Below are positions 1 to 11,117 of a stretch of 64,000 bases of DNA, piece after piece (positions within the stretch are counted from its first letter, which is position 1; each line of letters begins with the position of its first letter). The notes under the pieces were generated by a model that made no database searches, had not been told where the DNA came from, and saw only the letters and a list, made by a program, of their open reading frames with translations. The stretch lies in contig NC_053148.1 of the NCBI RefSeq assembly GCF_016808335.1, positions 43,850,930 through 43,914,929 of the forward strand, read 5' to 3'. Position numbers and translations under genes: made by a program. Source of the DNA: Panicum virgatum (Eukaryota; Streptophyta; Magnoliopsida; Poales; Poaceae).

Positions 1-239
1 AAGAATAGGATCCTAGTTCAGGAAATTGAAACCCACTTTTCAAGAGTTAGCGATACAGCCATCAATTTTAGATGTCAAAGTTAAAAGAATAAATTTCCTT
101 CTTATTATGGTATCCTTTTCAAGAATTAGCATTGTTAGGTAACATGGCCAACAATTTTAGATGTTAAAAGAATGATTTTCCTTCTTTGCATAGGTATCAT
201 TTTTAGGCTTTAAACCATAAGTATAGCACGTCTACCTTA

Positions 240-534
240 GGCCCTGTTTGACAGAGCTCCCAAAGCAGCTTCTAGGCTGAATCCAGGAGAAGATCTGCAG
301 AACAGTTTTTTCTGAGAGAAGTGATTCTATGCTGATTCTATGGAGTGTTTCTCTGAAATGAACTAAGGAGCTGGGAGCTGAAAAAAGCAGCTTCTCCTGA
401 TTCACTTCTCACACTGGATTCGTTTTTCCCTAAAGTTAATCTTAGAGAATAATTTTCAGCCAGTGAATCACTTCTCTCAGAGAATCAGCTCCCACGGAGA
501 ATCAGAATCGATTGGAGCTCTACCAAACAGGCCC
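240..534. mobile_element. Tourist-like MITE in PP2C intron
   Basis: The element starts GGCCCTGTTTG and ends CCAAACAGGCCC, so its termini are inverted repeats that continue inward (AGAGCTCC against GGAGCTCT). TTA flanks it on both sides (237-239 and 535-537), the target duplication expected for PIF/Harbinger-type MITEs. The interior has no coding capacity and contains several AGAATCA/TGATTC palindromic pieces. It lies in the intron after the last visible PP2C exon. Confidence 0.8.
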
Positions 535-708
535 TTACACACATTTCAGCATGTATGATGTTAGCCAAAACAAAAACAAAAAAGTTGTTTTTTTACAGAA
601 ATCTTAGGACTGTACCAAATTAATTTTAAAAAAAATGCAGATGTCATCCTCTCCTATACATGGCAAAAGGAATACACAATTGCGAATCCATGAAGGTTCC
701 ACAAGTAC

Positions 709-2248
709 CTCCTCAAAAGCCCAATCATCACGTCTATCGTTTGAATCACTTCCTTTAGGGGACCAAATCAGGCCTTCTATTATGCCAGTAAACTGATTTA
801 TCTTATCTCCAAGTGCTTGAAGTTCCCGCCATCCTCTTTGACCTTGCATCATCTCGTCCATTCTGAAACAATTCAATCATAATTTCTGTTCACATCATTT
901 GCCCCAGATTAGCAGTGGAGAAGTGAATACGCAGTCATGCTAACAACAAAAGATGTTGTTATACCTGAAGAAAGCTCTGTGGACAGCAACACCCAGGTCA
1001 CCAGCTGCATAGGCCTCAGTGTTTAGAACTTCTCTGTGTAGATATTTTGCACAGAACTTGGCAACTACTTTTCCTGAGGCAAGAAGGCATTACAAAGGGG
1101 TCAACAGGCCATTTTGGTATGATGTGTAGTCAATTATACACTGAAAAGGCACTGTTCTTTGCAGCTAAGTTACCTCCATGTCCATCAAAAACGCCAAAGA
1201 AGGCAGTGTCATTATCAAGATCTAGCAAAGCCGAGTGCTGGAAAATTGCATAAAAGCTTAGAAACTGCAGAATACTGATCAAACACGATCATAACTAATA
1301 AAAATAGTGAGATTCCATATGCTCAAAAGATACTTAATCAAGCACATAAAGAACTGTATGAGTACTATGCTAAGAAAATAAATCATAGCTTCTCCTTGAA
1401 TAATATTATTACTCAACAAGGAATATCACGCATATTCATGGGTTCCAGTATTAAGGTTCAAAGCATAGCCAATCTTTCAGTATAATGTCAAACACATTGT
1501 TTAACTTATGAAGCATTGCCAATCCAAGAACATGGTGAACTCAAAAGAAAAAAAAAAGTTAGACCATGTTGTGTCATGCTCAACATCAGGACAGAGTAGC
1601 AACTAGCAAGGACAGAAAGTAAAGTTCACCATTCAACTAAAGAATTATGTTTCTAAGTTCAACAAATAATTTATTTTTAAGCGAAAGTGGCATGTGTGGA
1701 GACTAAGAGGTGATCGTTCCTTTAAGGTCAAAATCACAAAACGCCAGTTCTCTCAGGTGCATAGCTCTGCTGACCATCGCAGTTAATAGCCACATAACCC
1801 CTCAGCTATCTAGTATTTAAGGGAAAAACTACATTCATCATAGCAATATTTGGTATTTCTTTCTTTTTTTATTACTTTCTAGAACATCCTATATGTTAGT
1901 TTCCATAAGTACACCTGGTTGTACTGACTGCAAATTTTCCTAATCAGACTCTTGACACCCAAGTTGGATTCCAAGTTACATTTGATGAGTGCGGTAAAAT
2001 TTTGCTGAGTTGGCCCAAGTCTTGAGTCGGAATCCAACACTCAGCATCTGTATCCAAGTAAGTCTTACAAGACCAGGAACATCAACACAGATAGTCACAA
2101 CGAACAAAGTAATTGATAAATAGGAACTCACAGCATCTTCCATAGTTGCACGCCATCCTTGCATAGATGAAAGGCCAAATTTAAGCTTATCATTTTCACC
2201 ATCTTCAGATAGCTTCTCAGTTTTTGGAGTGCTAAGATAAACCCCCAT
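709..2248 (-). CDS. Protein phosphatase 2C, 5' part (four exons; continues off the left edge)
   Basis: Four minus-strand exons are visible: 2248-2132, 1237-1174, 1073-965 and 862-709, all with GT-AG junctions and compatible phases. The product starts [20 protein letters not shown] and continues through [15 protein letters not shown], then [22 protein letters not shown]. These are the first two PP2C motifs, with the metal-binding Asp residues of MEDA and DGHGG. The third exon encodes a [10 protein letters not shown] segment and the fourth ends in WAFEE at a clear donor. PP2Cs are Mg/Mn-dependent Ser/Thr phosphatases; this N-terminus resembles the plant [12 protein letters not shown] group. The start was chosen at [12 protein letters not shown] because an in-frame Met seven codons upstream is not typical of the family. 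The catalytic C-terminal half must lie left of position 1, so its integrity cannot be judged. Confidence 0.92.
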
Positions 2249-2735
2249 TCTCCCAAATGTACCTAACATATGTCAAATGGAAAAGAGATTTACTGATCAA
2301 TAATAAGTTAAGGAGATTATTTACAGAAGTAAAAGATGACACAATTGCTGCCATAAGTACACAACAGACCATAAACATTAAGTTCAGCAATCCACGTGAA
2401 ATGGAAGATCACATAGTAAATAACTAAGTTCAGAAAGAGATTGCCAAGTCAGGAATGCATATATAGAGACATTAGCTATACATATCTGACAATACAGTTA
2501 AATCGCACGAGCTTTAAAGAGGGATGTTGTGGGTCAGCTAAGACTTCAAAATTTCAGGAAAAAAACGCACCCGCACCAATTGGGCTGTAGGTGGCTGGAC
2601 TAGATTTAGTAGGATACCACACATTTAGCCAAATCTGTAGCTAACTGTATACATATATGGGTCCGTCTGGTTCACTTGCTTATACTAGCCTGGGTCGGAT
2701 ATGGAGACAGGCCAGCTTAAGCCTGTATTCACTAG

Positions 2736-3346
2736 CAGGGCCGTACCAGCAAATTCGGGGGCCCTGTGCGAAACAATGGACCGGGGCCCTAGTGGCCTAG
2801 TGCAGGATCATGAATACTAAGCGATAGCAGCCGGCAAGCACGATGTGCTGTGTGAAAGCACAAATGTTACAAGTCACACGTGTGACTGCCAGTTAAATCA
2901 TCACAAAAGGCCCAATAACTGTTTTTTTGTTCCGAAACAATTTTTTTTGTTGCTAGAACAATTTTTATTGTTTGAGCAACAAAAAAAATTTCTGAAAAAA
3001 AATTTGTTCTAGCAACAAAGCATTGAGGGGTCTGGTTTATTAGGCCGATTTTAAGTCCAAAAGACGGAATCTTGGAGAGGTTGGGATGCTGTGACAGGTC
3101 CACTCGAGATCACACACGTGACCCCGAGCAGCACCCATGTAAAAGGAAGTGACAAGTGATATGTCTACGACGATTTATCTTTTAGGAGCAATTTGGGCCA
3201 TGTTTTACCACAAATTGAGTCAAACAATCAATTAAATTAAAGTCTTTACATGACTATATCTGATGTATACCTAATATTTTGGGGGCCCTTCGAATTCGGG
3301 GGCCCTGTGCGGTCGCACGGTCCGCACGTGCCCGGATACGGGCCTG
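2736..3346. mobile_element. hAT-like non-autonomous element with perfect 8-bp TSD
   Basis: The element begins CAGGGCCGTACC and ends GGATACGGGCCTG, which are inverted repeats. It is flanked by the identical octamer TTCACTAG at 2728-2735 and 3347-3354. An 8-bp duplication and CAG-type ends indicate hAT. A short stretch reading AAATTCGGGGGCCCTGTGCG lies near the left end and a close copy lies near the right end. The middle is AT-rich with runs of TTTTTTTGTTG and no convincing gene. It lies about 0.5 kb upstream of the PP2C start. Confidence 0.85.
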
Positions 3347-3354
3347 TTCACTAG

Positions 3355-4730
3355 TACATCTGTTTGCCCTTATAACTGGAGCCTGGTTTAACTTTGTTGT
3401 GTTTGGTTTACCTACACTACTAGTTACCATCACCTCTTCTTTTCAAGCGGTGAACTATTCAGTCCATCACCTCCCGTTCTTCTCTCATTTTTCCAAGTGG
3501 AGGAAGCATTCATAGAGAGGGAGGCGGAGCAGCCATAGCAACAGCGGGCACACCTCCATTCCTGGCAGCCGCTATGAACTTCAAGCTGGCACAACTCCGT
3601 TCCTGGCAACGGCGAGGAGGAGATTTCCGTCAAAGAACCCTCCGGATAGGCTCCCCGTCTTCCAGAAATCACGCAGTTCGAAATGAATTCCTCGCCGATT
3701 TGCTTCGCCCACATGCGGTTCTTGTCGGAAATTAGAAGAAACAGGCGGATGCGCGGGCGTGCGGGAGGTCGGCCGCCGCGAACACGCGGGCGTCCGGAGC
3801 TCCACCCCAGCGGCCGCGCGGGCAAGCGCCGCCGCCGCGGACACGCGGGCGTGCGGGAGCTCCACCCCGGACTGGATTTATTTGCTCACAATCACAGCAA
3901 AGGAACAGGGTCACTACTCTTAGACAACCCATCCAAGCATAGGGCTACTCACCAGCAAGAGAGGTGATCCGAGCCCGGATGGATCTCCAGTCCCCGGTCC
4001 ACGCCAGTGCAGCAGCAGTTGGAGGCGGAGACCGCGCCTCTCGACGAGAGAAGACTTCGGGTTGGTGCGGCCGTGTCTGGTGGCGTATCCCTTCGCCGCC
4101 GGTGAGGTCGCCGACGGCGAGGCACGGCGGATTTTGGGGGATGGAAGAGCGAATTCGGGTACTGGAGACGTGCACGGGAAGAATTTTGAGGGAGAAAATC
4201 GGAGGATGACACGAGCGGACCTGGGGAGGAGGACGAAGGACCAGTGGAGACAGGAGACTTCCGGATCGTGGAGACGCGGAGATTTCTTTCTACACAGTAA
4301 CGCGGAGATGACAGTGTGGGCCAAGCGAGAGCTTCCCAGCAGCAACGCCTAGCAGACCCACCAGTCGGAACCCGTCGACCGATCTTCGGGCGCGTGGACC
4401 AGACTTCGAGACGAACGAGGAGCTGGGACTGGACTGGGTTTACAGTCAAGGAGGCTTCGATTTTCTGACAACATTTTTTTTCCATTTTTAGATACTTTTT
4501 TGTTGTTTTCTGAGAAAAATAAATTCAGACATTTTTTATGAGCCAAAAAAATTTTCAAGTGAAAATTTGATGGGTAGAAAAAATTTCAAGAAAAAAATTG
4601 GTGCGATAAAAAAATTTACGAGAAAAATTTTGACAGAGAGAAATTTATCAATTGAAAAGAAACAAAAAAAAAGTACATCCAAAAAAATTTGTATGCAAAG
4701 AAAAAAAAAACTGGATCTGGGCGCCTCCCC
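3355..4730. other. No recognisable gene; GC-rich then A-rich sequence
   Basis: Open frames occur on both strands, but none shows a known domain and their composition follows the GC-rich base content. A short imperfect repeat around ACACGCGGGCGT and GGAGCTCCACCCC is seen near 3780 and 3840. From about 4480 to 4700 the sequence turns A-rich with repeated AAAATTT and AAGAAAAA runs. I could not find terminal repeats to assign it to a transposon. Confidence 0.5.
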
Positions 4731-4737
4731 GCCGCCG

Positions 4738-5010
4738 CCGGCCCGCCCCGTCGCCTCCCCGCCGCCGGCCATGGAGCAGAGTGAGGCCCGCTATGCCTCC
4801 CCCTCCCCGCCGCCGGCCATGGAGCAGAGGGCCCGCCGCGCCTCCCCTCCCCCGCCGCCGGCCATGGAGCAGAGAGAGGCCCGGCGCGCCTCCCCTCCCC
4901 CGCCGCCGGCCACGGAGCAGAGGGGCCCCGCCCGCCTCTCCTCCCCGCCGCCGGCCATGGAGCAGAGAAAAAGGGGTGGGGGAAGGAGGACAGCCGGCCA
5001 TGGAGCAGAG
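4738..5010 (+). repeat. GC-rich tandem repeat, about six copies, 42-54 bp period
   Basis: A unit containing CCGCCGGCCATGGAGCAGAG recurs about six times between 4738 and 5010 with variable spacing and substitutions. Read on the plus strand in a 217-codon open frame (4567-5220) it gives PPPAMEQ followed by an Arg/Ala-rich spacer. The opposite strand is also open in repeats of similar length. The frame has no other recognisable domain, so a real protein is doubtful; it is best treated as a minisatellite that is accidentally open. Confidence 0.65.
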
Positions 5011-5319
5011 GAAAAGCGCGCCCCCGGGCCCGTGCAGCGCATCCCCACCGGCGGCGCCACCCCCTCCACTGCTGCGCCCCCTCCGCCCAACTCGGGTCCC
5101 CCTGCGCTAGATCTGGGGAGGACGAAGGAAGAGGAAGAAAGGGGAAGGGAAAGGAGCCGGGAGCGCTTGAGAAAAAGAAGGGGAAGGAGGAGTGGTGGGG
5201 TCCACCATGTGGTGGAGTAAGGTGGAGTCGACCGTGACTTTTGCAACTTCCGGTCAACCGTAATTTCAGCATTGCGACTTCACGCTCCGCTTCTACTTTT
5301 CTCCGGATATGACATGAGG

Positions 5320-5883
5320 TATAGATGAGCAGAAGGCCCAAGGCCCGGTAGCCCGGCCCAAGCACGGCACGGGCCCGAAGACACCGGGCCCGGGCTAGGC
5401 ACGGCACGGGTCCCAGGCCGGGCTTGGGCCGCCAGGCAGGCCCGTCGGGCGGCACGGCACGGCTTGCAATTAGTGGAAGACACGGTAGATGCCCGTTAGC
5501 TTATATATAACTATAATTATATACTTATATATGAACTTATAACTTGTCATTTGTCAATAAATTAACTTATAGATGTAACTTATGTGTTTTTTAATAATTA
5601 TGAACTTAATGATATTTGAGAAATGATATTTAGCTTATATGATTTTTTAAATATTTGTGAAATTGATATCCTCATATATTTATGGGCCATTTGGGCCGGC
5701 CCGGCACGTCATTTTGGTTGGGCCATTTGGGCCGGCCCGGCACAAAAATAGGCCCATGGGCCGGGCCTGGGCCGTCGGCCAAGCACGAAGCCCGGAGCAG
5801 CCCGGCATGGTGGCACGACGGGCCAAACTTGGCCCGGCACGATCGAGCCGGGCCCGGGCCGGGCGACCCGTTTGCTCATCTAT
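5320..5883. mobile_element. hAT-like element rich in GGCCCGGCACG motifs
   Basis: The ends are inverted repeats reading ATAGATGAGCA and TGCTCATCTAT. The octamer ACATGAGG is present immediately outside both ends (5312-5319 and 5884-5891). Subterminal regions are full of GGCCCGGCACG-type words in both orientations, while the centre (about 5500-5660) is AT-rich. No open frame of transposase type is visible. The structure fits a non-autonomous hAT element of a family common in grasses. Confidence 0.85.
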
Positions 5884-5891
5884 ACATGAGG

Positions 5892-6757
5892 AGCCTCCAC
5901 CATGGCACCATGCTTTTCTTCCTGCTAGTCGCCTCTTAAAGATCAGTTAACGACTGGACCAGCTAATAGTGGGAAGAAACCATTTCTAACGGGGGAAATC
6001 GGCTGGCCACGAAAACAACCCGGCGATCCAGCCCCGCTGCTCGAAGAAAATAGAGGCACAGCGAAAGGCGAGAGGCGGATTCCGTGTGCTTCGATGTTTT
6101 TCTACTGGAAGGTTGGTTGCTGTGGTTTTCTACAGTGACTGCAAGATCCACCAGAAAAGAGGCGCTCCAACCTGATCTCTGAAGGAGGAGAGATGGATGG
6201 ATGGCACACTTCCGTCGGGCTGTGATCAAAAGGGTATCGATGATTGGGTACGACGGGTCAACCCCGACGCTCTTTAAAGATGAGTTTGGTGAGTGTCCGG
6301 TTGTTGCCTTGTTGGTGATGCCTGATGAAATTGTTATCCCCGTGAGTTGTCGTATGTCTCAGATCGCATCTTTGGCGGGCTGCTTTGCCTCGCGTCCTGG
6401 CGAGCCTGCCTTTTTCGTTGCTTGTGAAAATTAAGGTTCGAATATTTGAATTGCGGGCGCCTTGTGAAAGCAGATGGATAAATTTCTTTCAGCAAGAGCC
6501 CCGCGGCCTGGTCCATGCGGCCCATGATAACGAGGCCAGGAAGGACTTGCCTTATGCTAGGCCCATGATTTATGTGACATGATAAGAAGCCCATGTTTCT
6601 ACATGGGCCGACCGTGCGTGCTTCCCAGCCCAACAACCGAACTGTTTACCTTTTTACTCCCGGTGTCCAATTATCCATCACGTTAACCATCGGCGGCGAG
6701 TCGTCGGAGGTAAGAACCGTGGTTTCACTTTCACCTAATCACATGCATCAGCAGTAC

Positions 6758-6788
<31 letters not shown>

Positions 6789-7527
6789 AGCACCCAAGCA
6801 ACTCCAGATCTGAGTGCTTAAACTTTTACGAAGATTTTAAAATTACCATGCTTCACATGTGACCCTGTAGCTAACACATGTGACGCCCGCACGACCCGAA
6901 GCAAGATGCGTCCCGTGCGCCGCGCCCGAATCTCGACGCGGCCATACATATGTGATCCCAGAACGACAAGAAAACCAAATAAAAATGGTGATAGCGAAAT
7001 GCGTTTGCTAATTGCTATCTACTAGCAAGTTAACGATCCGTGCTGCCAATAAACGCTTTTCCATTTGTAACATCGAATTTTGTCTGCTGGCTAATATAAT
7101 GATGCTGATGAACTCACAGATGAAGAGGATAAACCAGATCGCATCTCGACCAGGAAAAAAAGCTGCGAATATTCTGCAATGGAAATTCGCATTTTGTTGT
7201 GGATGCTGGCGTGCCAGCGTGGCATTGGCAGAGGTTCGTGGTTCTCCAACCCAGTCAACACCGCCGAGATGCCGGTTGCGGTGAGCCCGTCAACCCTCTA
7301 GCCCGTTTGCAAAATCTCCACGGCTTGGGAATAATAATTTCCTTGTATTTTTTCTTATTATAATCGACGTGCCAGGCAAGACACACTCAAGATTTGTCCA
7401 CGGCGTCTGGATTACTATATTTTTCTACCTATTCACCTCTGCCCATGTGTAGAGAAAATAAAAATGTTCCTGTGCAATATTGTAGAGGAATTTATTAGTT
7501 TCATTGACGTATAAATCCAATCGCACT
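5892..7527. other. Intergenic, no gene recognised
   Basis: No frame in this stretch carries a known motif or convincing exon structure. The only clear structure is a short hexanucleotide microsatellite (GCACGA)n at about 6759-6786. Segments around 6480-6610 contain repeated GGCCCATG-like words. A degenerate transposon remnant is possible but I cannot delimit one. Confidence 0.5.
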
Positions 7528-7637
7528 CTCCCTCCGTTCCGAAAAAACTGGACGTTTAGGACATGATCACGGTAACCAAGGTGGAGTTAATTAGAGGGTA
7601 TTTTTCCCTGTCCGCCCCTAATAAATAGACCAGAGGG
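7528..7637. mobile_element. Stowaway/mariner-type left terminus, cut off by LTR
   Basis: CTCCCTCCGTTCCG at 7528 is a typical plant Tc1/mariner/Stowaway terminal sequence. No matching inverted end is found before the LTR-like sequence that begins near 7638. It may be the left end of the mariner-like element whose transposase lies at 11118-13401, separated from it by a later LTR insertion; that link is inference. Confidence 0.4.
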
Positions 7638-10600
7638 TGCATTTCTTCCGAGAAACAGCTTTAGCCCAGTTGGCGAGTGGAGCTAGGCGTGGGTTGCACG
7701 CACCACAGTTCTCTCTTTTCCTTTTTCTCCTTTTCTTCTTTTTATTTTTCTTTTTCCATTTTTTCTCCCTCCCTCTCTCTCCCCTTCCTCCCTCCCTTCG
7801 CTGCCGCGCACCGCGCACCCCCGAGCGCCGCTCGGCCCGCCACCGGCCGCCTCCACGCGCGCACGCCCCGGCCCCCTACTCGCTCGCCCCGCGCGCCGTA
7901 CTCCCCCTGGCCCGCGCACCCGCCACTGCGCCTCCTGCCCCACTGCGCGAGCGCTGCTGCACGCGCACGCGCGCGCGTGTGCTCCACCCGCCGCGCCGCC
8001 CGCCGTGACGTCCGCAGCCGCAGCAGCTCGCTGCTCCTGCACGCGCACCCCACCCCGGCCGACCCCACGCGCGGCCCGCGCACACACACGCGCGCGAGCA
8101 CCGTTGCTGCCGCCCTCTGCCCTCGCCGCGCAGGCCGCCGCTGCGCGCACGCGCTCGCCGCTCCGCTCGGTGCCGCCCTCTGCCCTCGCCGCGCCGCTCG
8201 CCGGCCGCCCCGGTCCCGCTCGCCTCTGCTCCCGGCCCCGCCCACGCACGCCCAGCACCGCGCCCACGTGCGTTCACCACGCCGCCCGTCGCCTAGCGAC
8301 AGCGCCTCCACGTGCTCTGCCCGCGCGCCAGCGCACGCGCGCGCACGCCGCACGTCGCCGCTGCCACCTCCCTGTGCTCGCCACTGCTGCCGTTCACACC
8401 TGCCCGAGACGTCCCGTCACCCCTGCGCCCGCCTCGCCCCGTGCGCCACTCCACGACGGCCGCAAGCAGCCGGAGCGCCATTAAAGGCACCCCGCGCCGC
8501 CCGCCAGCCACCACCGCCGCGTTCCACCGCCCCACCGCCTTGCTCGTCCTATAAAAGGGGCCCTGCACCGCTCCCCGAACCACACCACACCGGCCACCAC
8601 CGCACAGCCCTTCCCTGCTCCCCAACGCCGTGCCGCGGGTGCCAGAGCCGCTCGCCGCCCGCCGCAGTAGCGCCGCCTCCACACTCCACCCCGGCTCGAG
8701 GTAAGAGGGGGAGTCGAACCCCTTCGATCCCCTCTCTCTCTTGTCCCCATCCCCGGCCGCCACCATCCCTCAGGGCGTCGGATCGACGCCGGCGCCGAGC
8801 GCCCCCTCCCTCTCCTCTGTTCTGCATGGGGAGAGGAAGGAGAAGGGCCCCAAAGACCCCCCACCTTCCCTCTATTTACTAAAGAACCCCACCCTTTATA
8901 ACCCTTTTTTCCCAAAAAGACCCTTCCTGTTTTTCCTTTTGCAAACAAACCCTCCCACCATATATAATTAATTTTAAATAAACCCCTACACCATTTCAGT
9001 ATGTCCCGGATATTTCTAGAAATTACGATCAAGCCCCTCCACTTTCAGAGATAATTTCAAATAGGCCCTTGAGTCTCGATTTAACCCTAAATCCCTCTCT
9101 AACCTATCATTTTATGCGCCCAACGATCCCCGATCGACCTGGAACTTTACCACACCAATCCTAACATAGTTTTGGCCATGTCATTAGGAAACCGCCCTAA
9201 AATATCACTCCTATCTCCATATTTTAATTATTTCCGATTCGAGATCAACGATAAAACTTTTATTTCTTTTTCTTGATTGTGTGTTTGTTTGTATGCGTCG
9301 TAGATCACGGTGTGAACGAGGGAGAACCCGTCAACGAGCAGTACTACGAGCAAGCGAACGAGGACTAGTTCTGCGACCTCGAACCCGAAGGACAGTACCT
9401 CGATCAGGACTTCCCGGACGGCTTTGAAGACGGCAAGTTCAATCCCGCCCTTTGATGCATGTTTTGTCCCAGTTTTTATAAACACAACCTATTGGCCTGT
9501 TTTACAAAATTGCATACGTTTTGCCTGCTGAAAACATGGTTGGATAGCCACCCCTTGATTTGTTATAACTATTCCTTGACCACCTAGGTTAATGTCTGAA
9601 TGTGTTTGGACGTTAATCGCTATTAGAACGCGTAGGACCTTAAACTCAATACAATTTGTTTTATAAAGGAAAATGTGTGAGTGTGTGGGAAGGAAAAAAT
9701 GTGGAATTTCGAAAGATGAGTTTAGACGGGATGGATGACATTTCTGTGTGATTTGCCGATTGGTGTGCCCGTGCCTGTGTGGCAGAGCAAGGAAGGGAGA
9801 TATCCATCTTGTCACAACTAAAGACCGAGTTGGTGTGTCATCTCACCTAACTCCACTATCGTGCCAACCACTCGACCGTTGAATGGGCAACGGCTTAGCA
9901 TAAACCCCACTAGTTAGTCTGATAGCCATTAGGAGGGCTGAGAGCAGCGGGTAATCAAGGAGAAGGGATTAGCTCTGTGTGACTTATGCCCGGTTAAAAC
10001 CTCTGTGATAGGTTAACGACCCCTTGGTGGATCCCGTGATGGCTAGTCAGGTCTAGCTAAGGTGGGTAATGGCTTTGTTGGGATCTACACCGATACTACG
10101 GTGTTCGAGCTGTGGTACCCCGCTTGTGGGTAAAGTTGCACACCTCTGCAGAGTTGAAATCTATTCGAATAACCGTGCCCACGGTACTGGGCGAGCTACG
10201 GTGTGGTCACGCAACTAGTGTTTCTTTTGGGATGGGTCAGCGTGAGTTGTTTTTGGAAACGTGTCCGGCAGTTGTGCCGTGTGCTACGGCGGATGAGGAG
10301 TCCGGTAGCAGCTTAAAACTTGGATCATGTGTGGGTCAACACTACATGTTACTCGGTACAAGAAAACTGGTTTTGGAAATGCTTTCTTTCAAATGAACCC
10401 TTGCATAAAATTTAGCTTTCCGCAAAAGTAAACCTTAACCTTATCCTTGAATTACCCTGTGCATTATATTCTGTTTATTCCCCCTCTGTGGGTATGGTTG
10501 GACTTGCTGAGTACGTTTGTACTCACCCCCATCCTTTATTTTTACAGAGGAAGATCCAGACTTCGTTCCTGATGACGCTGAGTAGGGGTACCGTCCTGCA

Positions 10601-10836
10601 CCCAGCCTTGCCTGTGGATAGGGTCACCCGCAGGAAGTTTCGTATGGCGCAAGACTCTGATGACCCCCTCTTCGTAGTTAATGTAGTTGTATGGGTTTTA
10701 GTTATAATCCTCGCGATAGTGGCGCTTCACTACCCATTACCGCGTAGAGTTGTACGGTGATGAACCATCTGATGTAATAAATGTGTCATCAGCCTCCTGG
10801 GACTGATGTTGATTTCACATTTAAGTCTTCTCTTAT
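7638..10836 (+). mobile_element. Large LTR relic, probably a solo LTR of a gypsy element
   Basis: About 3.2 kb of non-coding sequence has the layout of a long grass gypsy LTR. There is a very GC- and CT-rich left part, a stretch of C-rich pyrimidine words and TTTTGCAAA near 8900, and a right part ending in a GTAATAAATGTGTCATC segment. The pentamer GAGGG precedes 7638 and follows 10836, compatible with a 5-bp target duplication. However, the right end does not finish in the usual CA, so the borders are uncertain. The open frames inside are composition artefacts. The size fits Tekay-type LTRs, but the family assignment is a guess. Confidence 0.4.
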
Positions 10837-11117
10837 GAGGGGACGCTTCAGCGTGGTTGGGACGCGTTTTGCCGCCGCGGTTCGCTCGTTTCGGCCGGGA
10901 AAACGTTTTTTGATGGTGTTGGCGCGCCTTTTGGCCCTTTTTTTAGCTCCTTCGACCAGGAAAACAATTTTGCGATGGCGCCACTCCCTCCGACGTTACA
11001 GATTCACCGTGGATATTTAAACTGAGTTGTTTCCCTGCCGACGCTTGCTTCCCTTTGCTTTGCTTTCTCTAGCGACACTTCTTTGTTTTTCTTTCCCTGG
11101 CGACGCTTCATGGCGCA

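Noticed and set aside
7637..8882. Long open frames of up to 400 codons in GC-rich sequence
   Set aside because: They overlap on both strands, are Pro/Ala/Arg-rich without domains, and lie in an LTR-like region; they follow base composition.
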